In this document: positions 53,519 through 61,072 of the stretch, piece after piece
Position numbering within the stretch: the first letter of the stretch is position 1
How the letters are laid out: every line of letters begins with the position of its first letter
Assembly: GCF_026342405.1 (NCBI RefSeq)
Contig: NZ_JAPEMU010000001.1
Span: forward strand, 4,340,001-4,404,000
DNA length: 64,000 nt
Direction of reading: 5' to 3'
Source: Kitasatospora sp. NBC_00240
Lineage (GTDB): Bacteria > Actinomycetota > Actinomycetes > Streptomycetales > Streptomycetaceae
Made by a program: the position numbers and the translations under genes
Notes under the pieces: generated by a model
What the model saw: the letters and a program-made list of their open reading frames with translations, nothing else
What the model was told of the DNA's origin: nothing
Databases searched by the model: none

Positions 53519-54490
53519 TCAGCGCGTCAGGACCGGCGTCAGGGGCGCCCCGCCCGCCAGCACCGCGAGGACGTTGTCCACGGCCAGGCCGCCCATCGCC
53601 TGCCGGGTGCGGACGGTCGCGCTGCCGAGGTGCGGCGCCAGGACGGCCCGCTCCTGCGCCAGCAGCTCCGCCGGCACGGCCGGCTCGTGCTCGAAGTTGT
53701 CGACCGCGGCGGCCGACAGCGCGCCGGACTCCAGGGCGGCCGCCAGCGCCCGCTCGTCGACCACACCGGCCGTCATGCTGACCACCACCGCGCCGGCCGG
53801 CAGCAGGGCGAGGCGTCGGGCGTCCAGCAGGTGGCGGGTGCCGGCCGACAGCGGGCAGGTGACCACCAGGACGGCGGACCCGGCCAGCAGTTCGTCCAGC
53901 GGCAGCCAGCGGGAGCCACCCTCGGACTCCGCCGGGAGCCGGGTGCGGTTGTGGTAGCTGACGGGCATGTCGAAGGCGGCGGCCCGGCGGGCCACCGCCT
54001 GCCCGATCCGGCCCATCCCGAGGATGCCCAGCGGGGCGCCGGCCAGCTCCATGCCGAGCAGGAAGGTCGGCGCCCAGGCCCAGGGCTGCCCCGAGCGCAG
54101 CAGCCGCTCGCCCTCGCCGAGCCGCCGGGTGGCGGCCAGCAGCAGGGCCCAGGCCATGTCGGCGGTGGCCGCGGTGAGCACGCCGGGGGTGTTGCTGACC
54201 GGCACGCCGCGCGCGGCGCAGGCGGCCAGGTCGATGTTGTGGGTGCCCACCGCGTGGTTGGCGACGATCCGCAGCGACGGCCCGGCCGCGTCCAGGAACT
54301 CGTCGTCCACCACGTCGTCCAGGGTGGTGATCACGGCTGCCCGGCCGTGCACGGCCGTCAGCAGCGCGGCCCGCTCCATCGGCCGGACGTCGTCGTGCAG
54401 GGTGACGCCGCAGGACGGCGCGAGCCGCTCGGTCACCCCCGGGGCGAGCCGGCGGGTGACCAGGACGGGAGGCAGGTGCGTGTCGCTCAT
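53519..54490 (-). CDS. D-isomer-specific 2-hydroxyacid dehydrogenase-like protein (catalytic Arg absent)
   Basis: 323 residues of the D-2-hydroxyacid dehydrogenase family (glyoxylate/hydroxypyruvate reductases, D-glycerate dehydrogenases). NAD loop LGMGRIG (157-163), SNTPGVLTAATADMAW (99-114), Glu269 region FEHEP and His287 (APHLGSAT) are present. At the conserved NxxRG segment the protein reads VSMTAGVVDE (237-246), with no arginine, and one residue is deleted. That Arg binds the substrate carboxylate, so activity or specificity may differ. ATG 54490. Confidence 0.87.
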   Translation of the reverse strand: MSDTHLPPVLVTRRLAPGVTERLAPSCGVTLHDDVRPMERAALLTAVHGRAAVITTLDDVVDDEFLDAAGPSLRIVANHAVGTHNIDLAACAARGVPVSNTPGVLTAATADMAWALLLAATRRLGEGERLLRSGQPWAWAPTFLLGMELAGAPLGILGMGRIGQAVARRAAAFDMPVSYHNRTRLPAESEGGSRWLPLDELLAGSAVLVVTCPLSAGTRHLLDARRLALLPAGAVVVSMTAGVVDERALAAALESGALSAAAVDNFEHEPAVPAELLAQERAVLAPHLGSATVRTRQAMGGLAVDNVLAVLAGGAPLTPVLTR

Positions 54491-54551
54491 CAGGCCCGCA
54501 GCGTACCCCGCGGCGGGCCTGACGGGCGGGGCGCACCCGGCTCGTGGCGGC

Positions 54552-57500
54552 TCAGACGGGCTGCGGTTCGAGGTCGCGGTTGATCCGCTTCCAGCCCCGG
54601 GCGGAGACCGTGTTGGGGTGCTCCTCGCCGAGCTGGCGGATCAGTTCGGCGACCGCCCGGGCCCGCAGTTCGGCGGCCTGGGTGTGCCGGCCGGCGCCGC
54701 GCAGGGTGACCGCGAGGTTGGCCTCGCAGGCGACGGCGTCGGGGTGGCGGGAGCTGTAGCGGTTGCAGAGCCCGGTGTGGGCGGCGCGCTCCAGCGCCTC
54801 GGCCTGGTCGTACTGGCCGTCGTCGCCGTAGGCGTTGGCCAGGTTGATCATCGCGCTGAGGGTGAACGGGTGCTCGCCGCCGACCGTCCGGTGCAGCGCC
54901 TCGACGGTGTCCCGGCCGCGGGCGATCGCCGCCTGGACGTCGCCGCTGCCTCGAAGGTAGATGCCCAGGTTGTTGGCGCAGGCGAGGGTGAAGGGGTGCT
55001 CGGCGCCGAACAGCCGCCGGTGGCCGTCGTAGACGGTGACGGCGAGGTCGCGGGCGGCCTCCTTGTCGCCGGACGCGCTGTAGTCGGCGGCCAGGTTGAG
55101 GGCGCAGGCCAGCGCGTCGGGAGCGTCGGCCCCGTAGCGCTCCAGGTAGCGCTCGTACGTCTCCTTGGTGATCCGGCGGGCCTCGGCCAGGTTGCCGGCC
55201 TTGCGCAGCGAGACGGCGAGCGACTTGGCGTTGCGCAGGTTCTCCGGCAGGTCGGGTTCGAGGACGTCCATGAGGTCGTTCATGACCTCGCGGGCGAGTT
55301 CCGCCGAGCCCTTGTAGTCCCCGAGTTCGCGCAGGTCGCGGGCGAGCGCGGACTTGGTGGAGAGGGTGTAGGGGTGCTTGGGGCCGAGGACCGAGGTGCG
55401 GCGGTCCAGGGTCTCCTGGTCGAGGTCGCGGGCGGCCTCGCTGTCGCCGACCAGCCGGTAGTCGATCGCCAGGTTGTTCGCCATCGAGAGCGTGCGCGGG
55501 TGCTCGTCGCCGAACAACTCCCGGAACTGCTCCAGGATTTCGCGGTCCATGTCGAGCGCGGACTGGAACAGCCCGAGGGCTCGGCGGTCCGCCCCGAGCG
55601 AGCCGGCCGTCATCAGCGTGTACGGGTGGTGCTCCCCGAGCAGCCGCCGCTGGCGGGCCAGCGTGGACTCGTCCAGCGCCAGCGCTTCGGCGTACGACCC
55701 CTGGGAGCGGAGCACGTTGGCGAGCTGGAAGCGCAGCAGCAGGGTCTGCCGGTCGTCCTCGCCGAGCTTGCCGGTCCAGGCCTCGTCCAGGGCGTGGCCG
55801 AGGTCGCGGGCGCGCTCCAGCTCACCGCGCTTCCAGAGGTAACGGACCCGGTCGATGAGCAGCTGCCGGGTGTCCGGCTCGTCGCAGTTGTGCGCCTTGG
55901 AGGGCGTGAGGTGCGGCCAGATCTCGTCGAACGCGGGCCAGTTGGCCGGGTCGTCGGTGTCTCCGAGGACGGGCCGGGCGCCGGTCAGGATGCGGTGCAC
56001 CTCGTGCACCGCGATCTCCTGGTCGTCCGGGGACATCTCGGAGCGGATCACCGCCTGGACGAGCCGGTGCACCTGGAAGCTGTTGCTGCCGGCGTCGACC
56101 TTGGCCAGCGCGTACCGCCCGATCGCCTGGATGACCTTGCCCAGCATGAACTTGTCGTTGAGGTCCTCGTCGTACTTCACCAGCGCGCGGATCATCTGGT
56201 CGCTGTAGAAGAGGTTCATCGAGATCGGCTCCGGCGCGAAGAACGCGCAGAGCTGCAACAGCCGTACCGCCGCCGGGGACTGCACCCGCAGCCGGGCGAT
56301 CGACACGTTCCAGGTCGCGCCGACCGGCGTCGGGTAGTCGGTCGGCCGGGCCACCGCCAGGGCGCGGGCGGCCTCCGCCTGCAGCTGGGAGACGTAGGTG
56401 TCGACGGGCGTGCCGGTGGTGTCCAGCCAGGCGGCCGCGACCTCGACCGCGAGCGGCAGGTCGCCGACTGCGTCCGCGACCCGGTCGGCGTCGGTCCGGG
56501 ACAGCCCGCGGGCCCGGCGGCAGAGGTGCTCGATGCTCTCGCCGCGGGTGAAGACGTCCACCTCCAGCGCCTCGGCGTGGCCGGACCAGGCCTGGTTGCG
56601 GGAGGTGACCAGGATGTGGCCGGAGCCGCCGGGGAAGAACCGGCGGATCTCGGACGGCTCGTCCGCGTTGTCGAAGATCAGCAGCCAGCGCGAGGTCGGG
56701 GTGCCGCGCCGGAGCGCCTCGCGGGCCGCCTCGGCCGCCTCGGTGACCGAGTCGCCGACCCGCAGGCCCAGCCGGCGGGCCAGTTCGGCCAGCGCCGGGG
56801 CGACCAGTTCGGTCTGCTCGGCGTCGATCCACCAGACCAGGTCGTAGTCGGACATGAAGCGGTGCGCGTACTCCAGCGCCACCTGGGTCTTGCCGACACC
56901 GCCGAGGCCGTACAGGGTCTGCGGGGTGGGCAGTACCGCGGCCATCCCGCCGCGCAGCTGGTTGCGCAGCTGCTCCAGCACGGTGGCCCGGCCGGTGAAG
57001 GAGGGGTTGCGCGGCGGGACGTCCCAGACCTGCGGCTTGCTGCCGGGGAACCGCGGGCCGGTGCCGGAGGCCTCCTCCAGCGGGATCTCGCCGCGGCCGA
57101 GCGCCCGCAGCAGGGTCTGCACGGACTGCGCCTCGTCGCGGCCGACCAGGTCGACCGGGTTGCGGTTGCTGAACGGCGCGGTGAGGCGCACGTCGCCGAC
57201 CCGGACCGGCACCAGCTGGCGCCGGGTGCCGGAGGGGTCGGAGCTGACCACGGACTCCCAGAGCGCCCGGGCCTGCGGCGAGCGCAGGTAGGCGGGCGAG
57301 AGCACGGCGACGGTGCGGTACGCCGCGTCGATGCCCCGCTCGGTCTCGTGCCGGGGGTCCGAGCCGGCGCTCAAGTCCCGTGGCAGGACCCGGAACCCGG
57401 CCCGGCTGAGGACCGACTCGATCCAGTCGGCCCACATCCGGTCCTCGGGCACGTAGGACAGGTAGAGGTCGGCGGGCACGGACGGACGGCGCCGGGTGAA

Positions 57501-58535
57501 GGCGTCCACGTACCGCAGCCGGACCTCCTCGTCGACCGGCGGCAGCGAGCTGGCCCGGCCCTCGGTGAGCATGCCGGTGAGCCGCTCGCAGGCGGCCAGC
57601 ATCGAGGTGGGGCTGCCGCCCTGGTCGCCGAAGGTGGCGAGGATCTCCTCGTACGCGTAGAACGGCCGGTACGGGATCTCCACCGAGCCCCAGTAGTGGG
57701 CGAGTTCGTCGCCGCCGAGGCCGGCGGGCAGGCCGTCGAAGCGGATCCGGGCCAGCGCCCGGCCGGCGTCCGCCTTCTCCTTCTCGCCCTCGTCGATGCG
57801 CATCGGCACCGGCAGGATCCGGATGCCGCGGTCGCGGTAGCGGTCATGGATGTGCTGGGCGATCCGGGAGGCGCCGTCGATCGACTGGTCGCTGAGGGTG
57901 AAGCAGACCACCAGGTCGTCGGGCATCTGCACGGTGCAGATCTCGGCGATGTCCGACAGGCCCGTCCGGCTGTCGATCAGGACGTAGTCGTAGCGCTTGC
58001 GCATGTCGGCGCGGAGCGCGTCGAAGAACTGCCCGCCGTCGAACCGGTCGTAGAAGATGTCCCAGTCCAGGCGGCCGACCGCCTCCGAGTAGTCCCGGTT
58101 GAACTGCCCGGCCGAGAGGAAGTCGAGGCTGCCGCCGCTGGGGAACAGCGGCCACGCCAGCGAGAGGGCGTGCGGGTGCACCCGGGCGAAGTCGAGATGC
58201 CAGTCGGGGGCGTGCTCGACCGGCCGCAGGGCCTCCTCCCGGTACTCGGCGATCAGGTCCATCATGCCGGTGGTGCCGGCCAGCACCGCCTGGTCGATGA
58301 ACGGGTGGAAGAACTTGGCGAGGCCCGGCGCCTCCAGGTCCCAGTCGACGGTGAGCACCCGGAAACCGTTGGCGGCCAGGATCCAGGCGGTGTTGGCGAG
58401 CGCCATCGTCCGGCCGGTGCCGCCCTTGTACGAGTAGAAGGTGACGATCCGGCCGTTGCGGTCCTCCTCCGCCTGCGGCCTGGGCGCTGCCTCACGGCCC
58501 GCCACCCGGAGGTTCCTGGTCCGGCTCTCGCTCAT
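54552..58535 (-). CDS. fxsT: FxSxx-COOH system ParA/TIR/NB-ARC/TPR protein
   Basis: 1327 residues. Domain order: ParA/MinD-like ATPase (about 27-300) with deviant Walker A KGGTGRT at 37-43, in which Arg replaces the second Lys; TIR-like domain (about 353-475; DLYLSYVPEDRMWADWIESV, candidate acid E427 in LWESVV); STAND/NB-ARC NTPase with canonical P-loop GLGGVGKT (543-550) and Walker B LLIFDNAD; then about ten TPR/Kinesin-light-chain repeats to the C-terminus, many with LGEHHPYTL-like ends. The architecture resembles NLR immune receptors. It overlaps fxsC by 4 nt, last gene of the fxs unit. It is a presumed sensor or executor of the FxsA peptide pathway. Confidence 0.92.
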   Translation of the reverse strand: MSESRTRNLRVAGREAAPRPQAEEDRNGRIVTFYSYKGGTGRTMALANTAWILAANGFRVLTVDWDLEAPGLAKFFHPFIDQAVLAGTTGMMDLIAEYREEALRPVEHAPDWHLDFARVHPHALSLAWPLFPSGGSLDFLSAGQFNRDYSEAVGRLDWDIFYDRFDGGQFFDALRADMRKRYDYVLIDSRTGLSDIAEICTVQMPDDLVVCFTLSDQSIDGASRIAQHIHDRYRDRGIRILPVPMRIDEGEKEKADAGRALARIRFDGLPAGLGGDELAHYWGSVEIPYRPFYAYEEILATFGDQGGSPTSMLAACERLTGMLTEGRASSLPPVDEEVRLRYVDAFTRRRPSVPADLYLSYVPEDRMWADWIESVLSRAGFRVLPRDLSAGSDPRHETERGIDAAYRTVAVLSPAYLRSPQARALWESVVSSDPSGTRRQLVPVRVGDVRLTAPFSNRNPVDLVGRDEAQSVQTLLRALGRGEIPLEEASGTGPRFPGSKPQVWDVPPRNPSFTGRATVLEQLRNQLRGGMAAVLPTPQTLYGLGGVGKTQVALEYAHRFMSDYDLVWWIDAEQTELVAPALAELARRLGLRVGDSVTEAAEAAREALRRGTPTSRWLLIFDNADEPSEIRRFFPGGSGHILVTSRNQAWSGHAEALEVDVFTRGESIEHLCRRARGLSRTDADRVADAVGDLPLAVEVAAAWLDTTGTPVDTYVSQLQAEAARALAVARPTDYPTPVGATWNVSIARLRVQSPAAVRLLQLCAFFAPEPISMNLFYSDQMIRALVKYDEDLNDKFMLGKVIQAIGRYALAKVDAGSNSFQVHRLVQAVIRSEMSPDDQEIAVHEVHRILTGARPVLGDTDDPANWPAFDEIWPHLTPSKAHNCDEPDTRQLLIDRVRYLWKRGELERARDLGHALDEAWTGKLGEDDRQTLLLRFQLANVLRSQGSYAEALALDESTLARQRRLLGEHHPYTLMTAGSLGADRRALGLFQSALDMDREILEQFRELFGDEHPRTLSMANNLAIDYRLVGDSEAARDLDQETLDRRTSVLGPKHPYTLSTKSALARDLRELGDYKGSAELAREVMNDLMDVLEPDLPENLRNAKSLAVSLRKAGNLAEARRITKETYERYLERYGADAPDALACALNLAADYSASGDKEAARDLAVTVYDGHRRLFGAEHPFTLACANNLGIYLRGSGDVQAAIARGRDTVEALHRTVGGEHPFTLSAMINLANAYGDDGQYDQAEALERAAHTGLCNRYSSRHPDAVACEANLAVTLRGAGRHTQAAELRARAVAELIRQLGEEHPNTVSARGWKRINRDLEPQPV

Positions 58536-59905
58536 GCGTATCCTCCCCCGGGCTCGGCCCCGTCGTGCGGGCTGTCGCCTTCGGCGCTGGCTGGGTGGTC
58601 GTCGTCCGTCTGCGGCGGTACGAGGCCCGCCGCTTCGCGTCCGCGCCCGCCGCGGAACGCGTCACGCAGGCTGGGCCGGGGCGTGGCGGTGTCGCCCGCC
58701 CCCGTTCTGGTCCGGTCCTCGAAGGCGTACTTGGCCTTCATCGCCGCCCTGGGCAGGGCGTCGTCGAAGTCCTCCAGGCTGGCGAGCCCGGTCGGCCCGG
58801 CGGCCAGGCCCTGGAAGCTGGGGCGGGCCACCCGGTGGGTGAGCCGCAGGGCCTGGTCGCTGAGTTCGCCCATCGGGCCCTCGTGCTCGACACAGTCGGG
58901 GTCGTCCTGGTTCCACGGCTCCAGCACGCCGACCCAGCCGGTGTTGCTGCGGTCGAACCGGCGGACCAGCTCCCGGCGGTGCTCGTCCCGCAGCGCCCAG
59001 CGGTCGAGCAGCAGCAGGCCGGGGGCGCTGGGCTGCCCGCCGCCGGTCAGCTCCTCGACCTCCTCGTCGAACTCGTGCACGCTCGGCTGGAACCCCAACT
59101 GCTTCGCCAGCCGCACCGCGTGCTCGGCCAGCGGCCGCTCGGCGGCCGGCCGGTACGGGTGCCAGTCGGTGCGCCGGGCGCCGTAGTAGTCGGCGTTGCG
59201 GCCCGGCGGCAGCTCCGCCCGGTGGTACGAGAGCACCGAGATCCGCAGCTGCTTGGTGGGCGCCACCACGTTGAACGCGCTCGGCTGGGCCTGGAAGTCG
59301 AGCTTGCGCCCGACCGGGATCACGGTGTCCTCGGCGACCTCGACGATCCGCCGGGCCAGCCGGTGCACGGCCAGCTCGTAGGCCGACCGGAAGTAGCTGA
59401 GCTTCATCAGCGCGTACAGGCCCTCGGCCGCGTAGTCGGGCCCGAAACTGGCGTGGTTGAACTGGAGTTGGCTGGCCACCTCGGGCAGCTTGTACTGGCC
59501 CATCGCCACCCAGAGCACCGGGACGACGCCGCTGGTCCGCTCCGAGTCGCGGTTGGCGGGGTAGACCGGCCGCTGGGTGAACGAGTGCCACTCCTGCCCG
59601 CAGGCGAGACTGCTGAAGTAGCGCGGCGAGTACAGCGGCACGAACACCCGGCAGGCGGCCAGCTCCTGCGAGAGCCGGTCGGCCCACAGCTCGCCCTGGT
59701 GCATGCTCTCGTCCATGAACCCGACCGGGGCCCCGGCCGGCAGCGCGGTGAGCTGCAGCACCGCCTCGCACAGGTCACGGTAGAGCTGGCGGACCCAGTG
59801 GTTCGGGTCCCCGGCGCCGCGCGCGCCGGCCTTCGGCGTATGGGCGTAGCTGAGGAAGAAGTAAGGACGGGACGCGTCCTCGTCCCAGCCCCCAGGGTCG
59901 TACAC
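58532..59905 (-). CDS. fxsC: TIR-like protein FxsC
   Basis: 457 residues. N-terminal TIR-like domain (about 13-180): PYFFLSYAHTPKAG, GAPVGFMDESMHQGELWADRL, CRVFVPLYSPRYFSSLACGQEW (key part VFVPLYSPRYFSS). The middle region (220-330) is less defined and contains RISVLSYHRAELPPG. The C-terminal ~80 residues are disordered and acidic. The GTG at 59905 (GTGTACGAC) follows GGGGGAGG closely. TIR domains in bacteria are often NAD+-cleaving; whether this one keeps a catalytic acid is not clear from sequence. Coupled to fxsT (ATGA). Confidence 0.9.
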   Translation of the reverse strand: MYDPGGWDEDASRPYFFLSYAHTPKAGARGAGDPNHWVRQLYRDLCEAVLQLTALPAGAPVGFMDESMHQGELWADRLSQELAACRVFVPLYSPRYFSSLACGQEWHSFTQRPVYPANRDSERTSGVVPVLWVAMGQYKLPEVASQLQFNHASFGPDYAAEGLYALMKLSYFRSAYELAVHRLARRIVEVAEDTVIPVGRKLDFQAQPSAFNVVAPTKQLRISVLSYHRAELPPGRNADYYGARRTDWHPYRPAAERPLAEHAVRLAKQLGFQPSVHEFDEEVEELTGGGQPSAPGLLLLDRWALRDEHRRELVRRFDRSNTGWVGVLEPWNQDDPDCVEHEGPMGELSDQALRLTHRVARPSFQGLAAGPTGLASLEDFDDALPRAAMKAKYAFEDRTRTGAGDTATPRPSLRDAFRGGRGREAAGLVPPQTDDDHPASAEGDSPHDGAEPGGGYA

Positions 59906-60093
59906 ACGCGCCTCCCCCTGGCCCGTCCACCACCGGTCCCCACACGCACGGGGGCTTCAGTGTAAGAACGACTTGCACTCCAATGGAATAGCGCAACGGG
60001 GTTGATCGCTCGTCATGTCCCGGACGATCGCAGGCGTACGGGCCTTGCGGGGGACCGTCCCGGCCGTGCGGACGGCCCGCCCACCGGCGGCTT
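59906..60093 (-). promoter_or_regulatory. Spacer upstream of fxsC, possible internal promoter
   Basis: 188 nt between the acetyltransferase and fxsC, with a locally AT-richer core at about 59955-60010, unlike the tight packing elsewhere in the cluster. A separate promoter for fxsC-fxsT is plausible; no consensus -35/-10 pair with correct spacing was identified. Confidence 0.4.
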
Positions 60094-60855
60094 TCACTCC
60101 TCCGCGGGCAGTCCGCGGCCGCGGCGCAGACTGCGCACCGCGAGTTCCACCGACTCGCGGATCGGCACCAGTCGGCAGTGCGCCCGACCCACCACCGCCT
60201 CCTTGATCCCCCGCGCCTCGCGCAGGACGTCCTTGCCCAGCTCGGCGAAGTGCAGGTCGTCCAGGAAGGGCGCGTCGAAGTGGACCCACCGGCTGCCGTC
60301 GCCGTCCTTCACCACGCACCCGTAGTGGCGCGTCGGCAGGTCCGGCATCCGCAGGTCCGCCAGGTGGAAGACGGTGAACCGGTCCAGCGGCACCCCGATG
60401 GTGAGCGCCCGGGCCCCGATCTCGAACAGCCGCCCGAGCGGCGACTCGCGGCCGAGGTGGCAGGCGAGCTCGTGCACCTCCGTGATCTCCTTCGCCCGCT
60501 CGCCGACGGCCGCGAAGGAGGTCTGCGGGTGATTGCTGCGCAGGGCCTCCGGGCGGCGGCGAACCTCCTCGGAGAGCCTGCCCATGGTCGGCGAACTGCG
60601 GGTGGTCGCCGGATCGAACGGGGGCATTTTGGCGCGCCATTCGGCGATCCGCTCGGCGGACCAGCCCGCTGTCAGGGTGGCGGCCAACCGGGAGGTGGAG
60701 GAGTTCTCCGGGGTCGCGGTGTAGGCGACCAAGGTGCCCAGCTCCGGCCCGCCGAGCGCGTCCAGCAGGGCGTCGACGACCGTGGCGGCGCCGCCCTCGA
60801 CCGGCCCGAGACTGCGCAACGAGGCCTGGACCAGCAGCACTTCGCCCGGGCGCAC
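60094..60855 (-). CDS. AAC(3)-type N-acetyltransferase in the fxs cluster
   Basis: 253 residues from the first standard start codon (GTG 60855). Family features: LLVQASLRSLGPVEGGAATVVDAL, SSPTMGRLSEEVRRRPEALRS-N-HPQTSF (key part SNHPQTSFAAVG), IGVPLDRFTVFHLAD, SRWVHFDAPF. AAC(3) enzymes acetylate the 3-amino group of aminoglycosides, but related proteins modify other amines. Homology extends upstream in frame (LTRAELAGHFTDLG directly before the GTG), yet no ATG, GTG or TTG exists in that frame before the upstream stop (TAG at 61027-61029). The true start is therefore uncertain. It lies between fxsB and fxsC, so it probably acts on the peptide product. Confidence 0.85.
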   Translation of the reverse strand: MRPGEVLLVQASLRSLGPVEGGAATVVDALLDALGGPELGTLVAYTATPENSSTSRLAATLTAGWSAERIAEWRAKMPPFDPATTRSSPTMGRLSEEVRRRPEALRSNHPQTSFAAVGERAKEITEVHELACHLGRESPLGRLFEIGARALTIGVPLDRFTVFHLADLRMPDLPTRHYGCVVKDGDGSRWVHFDAPFLDDLHFAELGKDVLREARGIKEAVVGRAHCRLVPIRESVELAVRSLRRGRGLPAEE

Positions 60856-61072
60856 ACCGAGGTCGGTGAAGTGCCCGGCGAGTTCGGCCCGGGTGAGGGG
60901 CGTGGTCGGCGGCTGGTCCGGCCGCCCGGGGCCGGCGGAGGGGCTCAGGGCGCCGGCGGCGGTGCCGGTACGGGATTCGGTGAGGATGACGGTTCCCGGG
61001 ATTGGTGGGCCCCGGTCGTTCCGGGGCTACGACGGGTCGCAGGCGAGGATACAGACGGAATGTGACGATCGG

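Noticed and set aside
54552..59186. Very long open + strand frames antisense to fxsT and fxsC
   Set aside because: They are mirror readings of strongly GC3-biased genes; composition is repetitive and no domains are present.
60094..60855. Aminoglycoside resistance gene
   Set aside because: Only fold similarity; the operon context points to a peptide-modification role, so resistance is not claimed.
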